From assembly GCF_902167145.1 (NCBI RefSeq), contig NC_050096.1, positions 158,533,825 through 158,597,824 of the forward strand: a stretch of DNA of 64,000 bases, in the 5' to 3' direction. The stretch is from Zea mays (Eukaryota; Streptophyta; Magnoliopsida; Poales; Poaceae). This document shows, in pieces, positions 1-12,300 of this stretch. Numbering within the stretch: position 1 is the first letter of the stretch; every line of letters begins with the position of its first letter. Below the pieces are notes generated by a model. The model had not been told where the DNA came from and did not search any database. It saw only the letters and a list, made by a program, of their open reading frames with translations. Both the position numbers and the translations under genes were made by a program.

Positions 1-1280
1 TCGAAAATGAGATCATGACATGAGTTGAAATATAAATTTTTCGTAAAAAGAGCAACGCATGAGAATCTTCTTCAACTCCATACACTCTTTTATGATTATC
101 ACGGAGATTATCAGGCCAGAGATTTATACGAGAGTGGATATGAGAAGGAGGCAACCATGAGATCAAATCGATAAGCTTGCAGAGACATGAGATAACCAAG
201 GGCAACAACAAAATCCATTGAACCAAATGGATACACTGTTTGTAGATAAAATCGATAAAACGACATCATGATCCTCACAGAAAGGGGTATGAGAATGACT
301 AGAAATGAGAGATTTAGGCAGATCAACATCCGATACTTGAGAACAGGCTATAGCAGATAACCAGATAACGTGGAAGAATCAATGAAGGATCCATAGATTT
401 GGATGATAAAGCCACAACATGATTCACAAGGAAAAAGATTACCAGATCCAGGTGAAAAGAGAGGTAGTTGCATGAGATCGCTTAGGACGAGCACCAGAAA
501 GGTTATGAAGATTCAGGACAGGATCTATGGAAAGAAACATGGCCTTGATAGGGTTTGGGCAACTAGACACCAAACAACAATTTTTTCTTTGACACATCAA
601 GTGCACAAGGAGACTGGGGTTGGTCTAGCGGTCAAGCTACGGGGTCTACAAGCTGTGCAGGTGTAACTTCAAGGGTAAACCACGCAAGGGTTCGAAAAAC
701 ACTAACACAAGCATGTGATTTTTTTTCTATAATGGTTTCACTAGGGAACCACTAGATTGTTTGGAGTAGGGGGTCTTTTATGGGCAAAACAGGCAACAAT
801 TTTTATTGGTTAGAGGCAAAATGGACTGAACAACTATCGTACCTTCTAGATAACAAGGCAAGAGAAACACATAACACAACCTAGCAAGACTTACCCAAAA
901 CAACGCAGGATGTGACATTTTTTTGCAGTTCATAAAATAGCAATACATCACATTATTCACAAGTTCTTATTATTGGAACAAAGGTGAGATATGTTGGTGC
1001 ACAAGAGAAATGATGCAGCAATCATGATGCATGCTCATTCTAGACGTCTTCTCAGACCTAACTACTTTTTGGGTGCTTCTACAACATCCTTATTAATAGT
1101 AGTAGTAATAGCTTTTATGGCCTATATAAATAGCCACCTAGCTACCCATCTATTACCTAAGGCTTCACGTCCTAGGTCTATCCTTATCGTCTTGACATCT
1201 ATCCAACATTGGTTTCTAAGCAAGTTTTACTTTTAAAAAGTTGGTATTCATGACTTATTGACTTCTCTAAAGTGGTACTC
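1..1280 (-). other. Leader/internal region of a long-LTR retroelement running off the left edge
   Basis: This lies immediately downstream (minus strand) of the primer-binding site at 1281-1292, so it should be the untranslated leader of the element whose 5' LTR is 1297-6626. I see no credible gag in it on either strand. A plus-strand TATATAAATA motif lies near 1123-1132, in the direction opposite to the element; it may be fortuitous. The region is AT-rich and contains no recognisable domain. Confidence 0.4.
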
Positions 1281-1292
1281 GCTCTGATACCA
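1281..1292 (-). other. Primer-binding site (initiator Met-tRNA type)
   Basis: The minus strand reads TGGTATCAGAGC, the standard plant PBS complementary to the 3' end of tRNA-iMet. Four bases separate it from the LTR end at 1297. It fixes the orientation of the flanking LTR as minus and marks it as a 5' LTR. Confidence 0.8.
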
Positions 1293-1296
1293 GCAG

Positions 1297-4200
1297 TGGC
1301 GGAACCGACTAGATTATTCCAGCTTAAGTGCCCAAGTCACACCCTTAAAGGTAGCAGCACACTTAAACCGGAATAACTCGTCAGTCCCTCGGATCTAGTT
1401 CGATAAGCCACTTACCAAGGATCGAATACCACTAGCTCACTCGAAGGTGAGGCACAGAGAAATACAATAAAGCATAATACAATAAATTAAGGAAGTATCA
1501 GTAGTGATTACATTATCGGAGTTTCAGAAACAGTAACCATAATTTTTAATGCAGCGGAAATAACTAACGGAGAAAACCGAGTAACATGGCGAAGCCTGGC
1601 CACGCTACTCCTCCTGGTCCTCTCCTGCGGATGCAGCAACCCACTCGACCGTCTATCCCGGTGGCAGGGATGGAGGCCAAGTCACACCAGCAACCAAATC
1701 ATCCAAGGAGTACCTGTAAAATCTATGCCACAAGCAAGGCTGAGTATACTAATACTCAACTAGACTTACCCGGTGTGAGGAGTCTACTCCCCTACCTCTA
1801 GACCATGAAGCTGTTTGGCGGAGTGGTTTGGTTTGCCAAAAGCACTAGCTGAGTCTAAAACAAGTTTTAGCTTTTCAAGTTCTAGAATAATAATTTATAC
1901 TAGATGAGCACCTAACTATCCATTCATGGTAGCAAGCAATTTAGTCAGCCAACATCTTTTCTAAGTAACCTCATTTCCACTTATTACTCAATGCAGTACA
2001 ATGGATCAAGCAGTCTCATTAGCTGCAAGAAGCAGACGATTCGAATCGAGTTTTAACCTTGCAAGGTAAACCTAAACACATGACATGTAGGGGCACTCCG
2101 TCCCCACACACGTCAACCGTCCCCATCGATTCCCTGGCAACAGAACATGGCTCACGGCCTTGGCGTATAATGCTCCAATTGTCCCCAGCTGCCGCCGTGC
2201 AACTGCCGCTCTTGTACCCACTATAATCCGATATGGGAGACTCCATCTCAGGTCCAGTGAGCAGTAAAGTCTACGGGCAGGTTCAATTAGGTACTAGGCT
2301 TATCGGTTAACATATTTCCCGACATATGTTTAGTACGTTCCAACGCTTGACACATGTAACCGCACGTTAATCCTTATTCCAATCTCGTCTCATGGACATC
2401 GCATCCCCATTGATCCGTGTCCACAGAACATCATCATTCTGTTATCAAAAATGGATACAACCAATTCCAGACCTTGCACGAGTGCTAGAAAAATCACTCG
2501 ACATCTACCGAAATCCTTATTTAGCAAAGCAGCTACTCGACCTAGCATACAAGTATCCATCTCAAAAGGAATCCTGAGTCATATATGCAACTAGGGTTTC
2601 AGGCAACTCCTACACTTAAGTGCACAGTACAAGCCTACAAACATTAAGTGTAGTAAAATAGCATATATAAACGGTTATGCATAAAATCGGGGCTTGCCTG
2701 GAATTCAACACTAGATAGTGTTTACTAGATGACACTCGCTTGGCGAGCATCCACTGGTTAGGTCCATCATTCTTCAGGTCGTCCACCAACTGCATCTTGT
2801 GGTTGGCACCACATCACTTGCACGATCATCATATCTCGGTCCTAAATGAGATGCATGATGCATATGTATGAATATGATGAAATAGCACAAGATACTCCAA
2901 GTACATGATAGCAAACCAACATTAACTAGTAAGACACATAAACATCCATACGTTAACGCTAGCTATCTAAGCATCAGTGGGCACAACAAGTCAACATTAC
3001 TGGAAAGACGACGAACATTTCCTATATTTAACCAACACAAACACGACATCACGATTACAAGCATTTACCATATTCACTTTAATCGTTCATTGAATACTTA
3101 TTATTAAACTAGTTAAGTACACATAAGTTCTCTATGACTTATATATTTAGACAGACTTAGATAGAAAGGAATAGTTACTTAATCGGGTTTTACAATCATT
3201 CACAACATTCTACTGCAAGCATACAACCCAGAGAACACACATGAGGAGATAGTTTAATCACAATTACAAATTATACTACTTTAATGACGTTGGTTACTTA
3301 GTAGTATTAGAAGAAAGCCAAAGACAGGACATTATTCATTTTGTTTCCCCAATATATAACTGCACTTGCTAACTGTTGATTAAGCTAAGCCACTTATTAG
3401 ATCTTAACCAAATTAGTTCACTAACTTAGTGAGATATGTACTACTTACTTATATATAACCCCAATTATATTAGTCACTATCATTATTGCTCATTTTAATT
3501 AAAACCCAAAACATGTAAGCAGTCGACTCAAGACAAACTCAATGGAGTAGAGCAATCAATCATATTCAACATGATTAGGACAGCAGGACAACAGTTACTT
3601 GTTTCAGTTATAATTCACGAGATATTCATACAAAAATAGTGATCAAATACTTTTTTTGGAAAGTTTAAGAGATGCTCTACAACTTTGGTACTGTTATCTC
3701 AATTTGATTAGACACTTAACAAGGTTAAATCGTGACAAACGATAGCTCTGTTCAGATTTAGATAGATTCAGACTTGCGACTTCAAAAATTCATAACTGGA
3801 GACTCAGACATCCAATTCATTCGATCTTAGACTTTCTGGAAAGATAATTAAATTGTCTACAAATCATTTATAAACAACTCAGGTTGATTTAAAGTGTATC
3901 AAGGCTAAAAGACACTAGGAAAGCTTTGTTGTCCAGAACTGGATATATTCAGTCTTCACACTTCAAACATCTATAACTTAATCTTTAGATCACCAAAAGG
4001 AGTGATCCAAGACTTTTTGGAAAGATTATAAAAAGCAATACATAAATTTTATAATCACCAAGAAGTGATTCTATGTTTAACCAAATCAAACAATACATTT
4101 TTCGAAATTTGTTCAAACAGTGGACAGAACACAACAACAATTTTTTAAAATTCGTAACTCTTAAACCATCAGGCCTATGGTTATGAACTTTTAACACAGG

Positions 4201-6626
4201 GAAGATAATAAAGTCATCTACAACTTTCTTATGACCACCATGAACTGATTTTAATATTAACGTAAGCAAACATCGCAATCTCTGAAATCTGTACAGAAAA
4301 TAGACAGATTCAGGTACTGAACTTGTGAAAAGCATAATTTCTAAACGATCAGACTTATGACTGTCAAATTTTACCACAAGCAAGAAAATAAAGTTATCCA
4401 CAACTTTTCTGTATGGATTATCTACAGAAAACATAATTTAGTTCATTAAATCACTAACTCAGTGACACATCGACCATAAATCATGAAATGTTTACCAGTC
4501 ACTAAGCATCACACAGAGGATCTACTGTAAAAATTTCAATCCATTTGGAGGACTAGATCTACAGATCCAAAAATAACAAGCAAATCCATCTTCTTTTCCC
4601 TATTTAACATGTTTTAATTAACACACCAAGAAAACAGTAAACAACATATGGATTTTATATTTTTCTTAGCTAGAGTATGACATCATCTAACTAACAAAAC
4701 ACGTCTCATCATTTTTGGATTTTTCAACATAAAACTATGGAGAGAAGCAAGTTCATTTATTTTCTAAACCAGTTTTGAATACGAATTTCTACAGCCAAAT
4801 ATTTCTACTAAAACATTCCAACTTATGTATCCACTGCCTAGAGAATTTCTCAAGGATTCCAAAAAGTTCTCATTTACCCTTTTACAATTTTTCTACAGTT
4901 TTCCACAGATTTTCAAAGTCCAGCACAGAATCTGTAAATTTTCAGCACAAAAAAGCATACCACTAGGGGCCCACTTGTCATGGACTCAATGGGAGCCAAC
5001 CTTCTTCCTGGACGTCGTCTTGTCCCTAGTCTCACGAACAGCACCCAACATAGGGGGCCGATGTGGCTGTTGGGCACCATGGCGAGGTCGCTGCTGGAGG
5101 CACTCGGCAGCCATGGGAAGCAGGTGCCTGGCCACTGGAGGAAGGCCTCGCCGGCGAGCAGCTGGGAAGGATGACGGATGCACTCTACATTTTTGTACGA
5201 AGCTGCTGCATGCGCAATGAAAGAAGCTGGACTGTAGAGGAGGAACTCTAGCTGTGCATGCTACTGTACCGGAGCAGGGGCGCCGTCTGCGTGGGGAAGA
5301 AGGAGGAGCAGGGGAGGGAGAGGAGGAGGCCAAGGGCGTCTATTTATAGGTGAGGGAGCAGTAAGAGTGTGGACATAAGGCAGCCATTGCATACGCAAGC
5401 TCTGTGTATTGGTGGACGTGGGTGGCTGCTATGCACTATTGCTTTCCTTGGATGAAGCAACGAACATATAGTGGACGGCCGTTTTTGTCGTTTTCTGGTT
5501 GGAATCGGACCTTGGTCAGTGTACAAAATATCTTCCTTGATCTACACTCTACAAAGTTTGTACAAAACTTGAGGTGATTCAGGCACTGGTTGGAGAGTTA
5601 TAGACCCACGAAAATTGGTTTGTCAGTAGGTTAGAAATAAGTGGAAATTTGTGAAAACTGAGTGTCAAAATATGTCAAACTGAATCGGATGAATACCATA
5701 TTTTAATATGTTGTGCCCCTCTTAGTTATTAAAAACTTTTATATTTGGGGAAATTTGAATTGTTCAACAAAAATTTGGGAACGCAAGACGTCAATCCGAA
5801 CGACATAGATTTCAGACTTAGAAGAATTCGAATCCTAAAATAAGATTTTCATTCTGTCTTGATGGCACTGTTTTGATACTTAGAGATTGAATCAAGGCTT
5901 GGTTTAATTATAAAATTTGTTGTATATCACAGTTTCTACAACTTTTATTAAAGGTCAAACCTCGTATCTTGAATATAAAGTAAAGTTTCACTTTGGTCAA
6001 GGTAGCATCATTATAAAGCTTTAAATTATATTTTTAAGGCAAAGTTTATATAGAGTGTTTTGGGAAGGTTGGCATAACTTGGTTGAATTTCTAAATTTGC
6101 TTTTACCCAATCGAGCAGTCTCAAGCAAGCGTATGATTTTATCTTTTCATGTGAGTATTTGGCTCAAACTTCTACAAATCTTTAGAATACACTTGATATA
6201 TAGAGATGATTGATAACATAGAGATAACAAGTCGATTTGCATAAGAATTAATTAGAGGTTCATACAACGGAGATTCGGCTAGAGAATACAGATTCAGATT
6301 AAATAGTCAGACATAGATCGAAGTCGAGAAATCAGATTCAGACACAGATCGAATAACAACAGTCAAGAGTTCGAATAAATGAGTTTGGACGAGATTTGCG
6401 ATACGAGATTTACTTTCGAATTTGCATTCGTTTCAAGAAATAAAAGTTTTAATAGGCTCCAAATTTGGTTGTTCTTGAGATCGAATAATTCCAAATTTGG
6501 TGAAACTTTCATGAGTAACTTGATAAAAGGAGATAGACACGATCAAGAAATAGGAATTTCCACTGACGATCCGAGCTCGGGACAAATCTCTCGATATAAC
6601 AGGAAATAGACACCTGGGGTGTCACA
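1297..6626 (-). repeat. Very long 5' LTR (about 5.3 kb) of a Gypsy-type element
   Basis: On the minus strand the block starts TGTGACACCCCAGG at 6626 and ends ...GGTTCCGCCA at 1297, next to a Met-tRNA PBS. A TATA box (CCTATAAATA, 5341-5350) lies about 1.28 kb inside the 5' end, preceded in plus coordinates by a GC-rich stretch. The 4,025-bp solo LTR at 9342-13366 has the same layout. The 5' end cuts a Copia gag at 6626, so this element inserted into that Copia element. The second LTR and the matching TSD lie outside the window. The length is large even for long-LTR Del/Tekay-type elements, and a further insertion inside it cannot be excluded. 3640-4430 holds several loosely repeated AT-rich segments. 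Confidence 0.65.
5341..5350 (-). promoter_or_regulatory. LTR TATA box
   Basis: CCTATAAATA on the minus strand, within the U3-like part of the 1297-6626 LTR, about 1.28 kb from its 5' end. The solo LTR at 9342-13366 has a TATA-like motif at the equivalent distance. Confidence 0.5.
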
Positions 6627-6930
6627 CATTGGATGTGCCGTCATGGAGCTCATGCAATTTTAGCCAAATTTCATTAGCAATTTTTAATGTAAACACTTGA
6701 TTAAAATTATGCATGCTAAGAGATTCATGCAGGCAATATTTGGATCTAGCATTTAAATGAATTTCTTTTTCCTCACTCGTGGTGGGTTTCTCGGAATTTT
6801 TGGGTGGTTTCATCCCGTCATGACTGACTCTCCAAACACCTAGATCAACGACCTCTAGGTAACAAGCCATTCTAGCACTATAATACGGGAAGTTAGTGCC
6901 GTCGAAGTGTGGTGGCCTATGGGTATTCAT
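6627..6930 (-). pseudogene. Copia gag N-terminal fragment, cut by LTR insertion
   Basis: About 100 codons read from an ATG at 6930, opening MNTHRPPHFDGTNFPYYSARM. The PPxFDGxNFxYW-like start and the later IWxKLxELHDGT segment are typical of plant Copia (Maximus/SIRE-like) Gag. The frame stops being Copia-like at 6626, exactly where the minus-strand LTR 1297-6626 begins. The rest of gag and pol is therefore displaced to the left, outside the window. The start lies 69 bp downstream of the PBS at 6999-7010. The fragment cannot make a functional Gag. Confidence 0.8.
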
Positions 6931-6998
6931 CCCCTTTATCTAAAAAGCATCGACTCTTTTAGCGATGAAGCTAAAACATTTCAAATGAGCCAAACGAG

Positions 6999-7010
6999 GC
7001 TCTGATACCA
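6999..7010 (-). other. Primer-binding site of the Copia element
   Basis: TGGTATCAGAGC on the minus strand, two bases from the LTR end at 7013. It belongs to the Copia element whose LTR is 7013-8337 and whose gag begins at 6930. Confidence 0.85.
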
Positions 7011-7012
7011 AT

Positions 7013-8337
7013 TGAAGGAAACAGTGACTCCAAAGCGGGGTGAATTAGGACTTCTAAAACTTTCTCTAAACTAGGCCACAAATAAATCCCTAGAGCAAAA
7101 CCTATGCAAATAAACAATCTAGAATGTGCAAACTAGGTTTTGTCTAAGTGTTGCTATCTCTACCACAAAGGCTAAGTTTCAATCCTAAACAATCTAATTA
7201 TAAAGACAAGATTGAAACTTAAATGCTTAATATAAATGTGGAAGGTAAACAGCAAGGCAGAGATGCAAACTCTCATGGACGACACCGATATTTTTAGCGA
7301 GGTATCCGGAACCACGCAAGGTTCCGACTAATCCTCGTTGGTGCCCCTACGCAAAGGGAAGCCCACGCGAGGGCCAAGCACCATAGTCGTGTAACTCCGT
7401 AGATAGTCGCGGGCCTTCTCCTCACGCAAGTGGTGCTCCGCTTCCGGCTCCTCTAGGACGCTCCCCACCGTCACCACTATCGAGCTTCCGGCCGAAACGT
7501 CGCGGGCTTCGTTCCCTCCTGTACACGGTGGCGGCCGTGACACAAACTCGGTTGTCACGGTCTCGCAAGACTCTCGCCCCACTCGATACAATTACAACGA
7601 CTCACGCAAGAGCCGAGGGGTTGTGTGGTTTTTGTAAACTCACTCAACTAACTAGGATTCACCTAGAGCAAGCGCTAATGCGGTCTAACTAATCTATGCA
7701 ATTCACAAAGCACCTACTCTAATCACCAAGTGATTCTATTAAGCACTTGGGTGTATGAGCACTTGAGGATGTCTATACTATGCCTTGGTATGTTGCTTGG
7801 GCTCCCACACCTTCAAATGGCCGGTTGGGTGATGTATTTATAGGTCCAACTCAATTATAGCCGTTGGAGGAAAGCTGCAGCTCTCTGCGGTACACCGGAC
7901 AGTCCGGTGGTGGGCACCGGATAGTCAGGTGCCTTGTCCGGTGTGCCACTAGCCGTTGGATCTGTCAGTCGACCGTTGGCACTGTCAGCCTTTGCACCGG
8001 ACAGTCCGGTGTGGCACCGGGCAGTCCGAGCCCTCCTCCACATTGCCACCAGGAACTAGCCATTGGGCTACAGTTCCTTGGTGCACCGGAGAGTCCACCA
8101 TTGGCAACACTTTTCTTCGTTTCTTGGACTTTGCTTGATACTTGTTGATCTTGACTTGTGATTTTCATAATGTATTCTTTTGAGGTGTTGCTTTCCTTAA
8201 TGCCTTAGTCCAAGTAACTTTAGCATCCTATGAACTACAATCATAAACACTAGCAAACTTATTAGTTCACATGTTATGTTGATCATTAAACACCAAAACA
8301 TTTTGAGCCAAATGGCCTGGGGTCCATTTTCCTTACA
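7013..8337 (-). repeat. 5' LTR of a minus-strand Copia element
   Basis: A 1,325-bp LTR starting TGTAAGGAAAATGG (8337) and ending ...TTCCTTCA (7013) on the minus strand, followed by a Met-tRNA PBS. A TATA box (CCTATAAATACA) lies at 7834-7845. Around 7895-8030 it carries several ACCGGACAGTCCGGT-type palindromes, the same motif found in the Opie/Ji LTRs farther right, although the rest of the two LTRs differs. The 3' LTR is not in the window. The flank 8338-8342 (CCTAG) is the expected TSD half. Confidence 0.8.
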
Positions 8338-8659
8338 CCTAGCATTAAAGATGACCTCACAAGCTGCCAAAAGGAAAAGGACTTTGAGGCCAACGAGAAA
8401 CAATAACTAATGCTAAGGAGTCTTCACATGAGAAATGAAATTATGCAAAAACAAAAATAGGCCTTAGAAGTAAAGAAACATAGTCACGTCCAAATGGAGT
8501 TGCAATGCCTTACTCAAGAAGAAAAATAAAAAAAATCTAGGCTCTTGCGGCAAGAAATAGTGGACCTATGACACCAAGGGCACGTCTTAGAGCCCTCGGG
8601 TAGAGGCCCTTGCCAAGGGGACTTTGAGGACCATGCTTGGTAGTCCCAGCACCCTGACA

Positions 8660-9330
8660 CTTTTCATAACTTCAATTTCATAGACGAACGGTGCCCATTC
8701 TTCACAAGGTCACAATCCACACCATGGCCACATAACTAACGCTTCAAAAATTAGCCCAAGTACAATGATAACTTAGACCCTTCATAGTACATCATGAGTT
8801 ACCAGGTGGCAGTGGCTTCATCTAGAGGCAATGACAATGCCATGGATAAGTCTTTCATTATCGCCTTGGAGGGTCCGACATTGACATGGTACTCAAGACT
8901 GCCACCACTTTTCATCGATTCATGGCAGTCACTTCAGTATAAATTTCTACTCAATTTTCAAGGATATGGGTCTGACACCGATGGGCTCGTAGAACTATAT
9001 CTCTACAAGTAGAAAGAGGAGAGCCTTCATGGCTAGTACAATAAATTCCTACTACTCAAATCTCAGTTACCATATGTCGAGGATCACATTGCATTCCACT
9101 ACGCCATCAATGGTCTTTAGGCAGTATATTTGTACAATCACTACACCAGGGACCCACCTGGGTCAATCTAAGAGTTATACTAGCTCTTCGAAAAATTTGC
9201 ACGCTCCAAAGAGGTACCATAGAAACACATCCAAAGCTAAAGGACACTTCACAAGACAACAGTTGTCCCTAGGCACGAAAGCAGCATTAGTTAGACTAAC
9301 AACATCCCTAAATCAACAGTATCACTCATG
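8660..9330 (+). pseudogene. Gypsy gag pseudogene
   Basis: The frame that includes the 72-codon open stretch 8794-9012 reads as a Retrotrans_gag domain: YQVAVASSRGND, SFIIALEGPTLTWYSRLPP and DSWQSLQYKFLLNFQGY. The same frame continues past 9012 with recognisable homology (KSQLPYVEDHIAFHYAI, RDPPGS, LYxLFEKFARSKE) through at least five in-frame stops. Recognisable upstream sequence (YNDNLDPS) precedes a TAG at 8788. It is flanked by the Copia LTR on the left and cut by a solo LTR at 9342. It is clearly dead. The exact family is not determined. Confidence 0.75.
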
Positions 9331-9336
9331 AACAAG

Positions 9337-9341
9337 TGCAC
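9337..9341. repeat. Target-site duplication TGCAC (left)
   Basis: TGCAC immediately precedes the solo LTR at 9342 and is repeated immediately after it at 13367-13371. Confidence 0.85.
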
Positions 9342-12300
9342 TGTGATGGAACCTCCAAAGGTATTAGGCCCACCTACAGTTGTCCTTGTCCTAAGGACCT
9401 TGGACAACCCTGTAGACGCACTTAATCACTCGACAAGTTCGGTAACTGTATTCTCATCATTCCGCCCAAGAGCGCTTCACCCATCACGCAGATATTACAT
9501 CACATCGGAGGAAAGAATAAGCAGAAGCATATTATAATAACTTAATTTACATTCATCAAATATATAGAGAGAGTATTATTATTACAATACCGGGGTACTA
9601 TGAGTGCATAAAATATTATTATTACAGACCTAGGAGGCAAAACCTCCCGCACAAAAGTTCATTGCTTTTAAAGTAGGAGGCCAACATCCTCCCACGACTG
9701 ACTTCACTGCTGGGGCTCATCCTTGGGTACCACCTTTGAACAAAAACAACAAAAGTCTGTTGTTTCCTCACCTACAACAATGGAATCGAAAACCCTGAGT
9801 ACAGAGTGTACTTTCGCAAGTCTTACCCGACAAAAGAAAAGACTCTCAAGGATATGCTGGCTTGAGGGAGTCAAGGTAAGGCTATTCAAGAATCAAAGAC
9901 TCTGTTTGCAGAAATGCTTACTAATAGTGGATCCTTAAAAATCCAATTTTATTATCAAGTTAAGTCATTACCTGCAACTAGAGTTCTTTCTACCCTAGTT
10001 CAAGCACTTGGCCTACACTAGCCATTTTTTTATCATCCCATCAGTTTACTGGATTGCTACGTGTAAGTCAGTGACCAAGTCTTCATGTCCGAGAAGTAAC
10101 GGCGATCCGAATTGATTAATACTCAGCTGAGGATCTCCAATCACATGACATATGTAGCACTTAACCCTTGCATATGTCAACTCACCACCGGGTTTCTTAA
10201 GACCAGACCAGGTTCACGCCAACCGGGAGCACAGATACACCACCGTCCAGCCTCTTGCCACAAAGGGTACACGCTACTCTCGCCATCTCTACACTCCCAT
10301 TACGTGTTGGCCTTTCTGGTATTAGTCTGCCCGAGGCAAAGCTTACCCATGACGAGGCATGTGACCAGTTAAAGGGTCCTCGGTCAGTAGGCCCACATCG
10401 ACACGGTCCTTAAGCGACTCAGACGGAGACACTACACCGAGAATCTCTTCTCGTGCAAGTCACCCGCCCGGTCTCAGCTTTATCATTTACAATCCCAAAG
10501 TTTGGTACCTGGCAGAGGTACATCTTGTCAGATGTTGAACCCATCACGGCCATGATGGATCCACCATCAAGTTTTATTTTTGAAAACATTCCCATCCACT
10601 GTGAAGCATCACCTTTTGTTTTTAAAACAAAACATGTTGTTTTTCTAAAGCAAGGCTAAGCATCATAAAAATTCTTATCATAAAAGGGTATCAATGAAGG
10701 GTAATCAATTTCCAAGGAAGGGAATGCATCAATTGTTTAGCACACAACTCCTATCACCTAATGCATCAAACAAGGTGATAAAGATTTTAAAACAGCAAGG
10801 AGGTGGCAAATGCACCGGGGCTTGCCTTGTGTTATATCAAAATAAAAGCAGTTCCCGACAGGTGGATTTTCAGCTGGTGGTATAGTCTCTTCTTCTTCAA
10901 CACTTACTTCTTCGTTTTTTATACATAACCATACATATACATGAATGCTTATGTGATGCTATGAATATGCAATTGTAATAGAGATTCTTCAAGTTGTATC
11001 TTGAATACAACTTTTCTTCACGATACATTAGGGAAATTAGGGTTTTCTGAGTTAGCACTCTATTAGCATAAAGCAAATATTACCTAGAGAGCTAGGGTTT
11101 TGGGTTTTGGGAATCAAACAAGGTCAAACATATGTCAAACTTCACCGATGGGTTCTAGTTACCCAATTAAACTTACCCAAAAAGTTTTATGATTTTTGGA
11201 GTTATCTATTAATTTCTAAAGTTCCAAAACTCTAGGTTTAGGCTTTCTTAAACACTACAAAATTCCTGGTTTGGGCTAAAATCTTGGAACTATTTTTATT
11301 AAATACTAGAGGAATTTAGGAATCTAGTAAAATTGGTCCTATATTTTTGTCATTTCTCTAGAATTTCCTATGAATTCCCTAAGCCTGGCAGAAAAAGAAA
11401 AAGAAAAGGAATGAATAGTAACGGGCTGAAACCAGCCCGAGTCGGCCCACGAACCGGAAAAACGCGCCCGCGCCCGCGCCCGCGCCCGCGGTGTCACCTT
11501 TGCACAGAGGCTATGGCCATTTGAAAACCCGTAAAGAATCCTTTCCGCTATTCACTTGGGTCTCTAACGTTTGCACTAAAGCCCTCGGAGTTCTATTTCT
11601 TTACAAACCTATGTCCCCGACGGCGAACGACGGTGAGCGCGACCTCCGGCAAGCCTGTATCGGCCGGGATGCACAACGACTGATGCCCAAACTCGGTTGA
11701 CACCTATTCCTACCCTTGGTGACTCTAATCCGACCCTCAATTGCACAAATCCGGCCCGGAGTCCTTCTACCCACGACGATGGCGAAACCCGAGGGGAAAT
11801 TGATGTGTTCTTGGTGATTCAGGGCGGTCTAGTTCAATCAAACAGGTCTACTAGTAGCATGAGACTTAATGAAGGCTAGAACATCAAGTAAGGATGCTTG
11901 AACTAACCTGCAGAGAGCTAGCCACGACGAGGTGTTTACAGTGGCGCGGAAATCCAATTTGGGGGAAACCCGAATTAAGGCGCTATGGTGGACGATCAGG
12001 CGCGAGAGTGGGTGCTTTGGGTTCTTGATGAGAAGGAAAAGCAAGGGAGGTGCTCAATTTATAGAGGTCGGCCATGGTTATTCCGAATTTGGGAGGAGAG
12101 TTGAGCACGACTGTGACAAGACATTGCACTAGCGGCCCCGCCGTGGCGCCTGCCGGTGCAACGACTTCAGATATGGCAAGTCTGGGCGTGCCACGATTAC
12201 TACTACGTGGTAAAGGGATACGGCGTGGCATAATTGAGGTCGCCGGAGTACCACGACGACACCGGCGGTCCGGCCACGTCGCACGGCTACATGCGCAATT

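Noticed and set aside
619..683. tRNA-like TGGTCTAGCGGTC motif near the left edge
   Set aside because: Only an A-box-like stretch is present. The expected B box is poor and no cloverleaf forms.
3985..4434. 149-codon minus-strand frame in the long LTR
   Set aside because: Lies in AT-rich LTR DNA made of imperfect repeats, with no domain. Likely chance.
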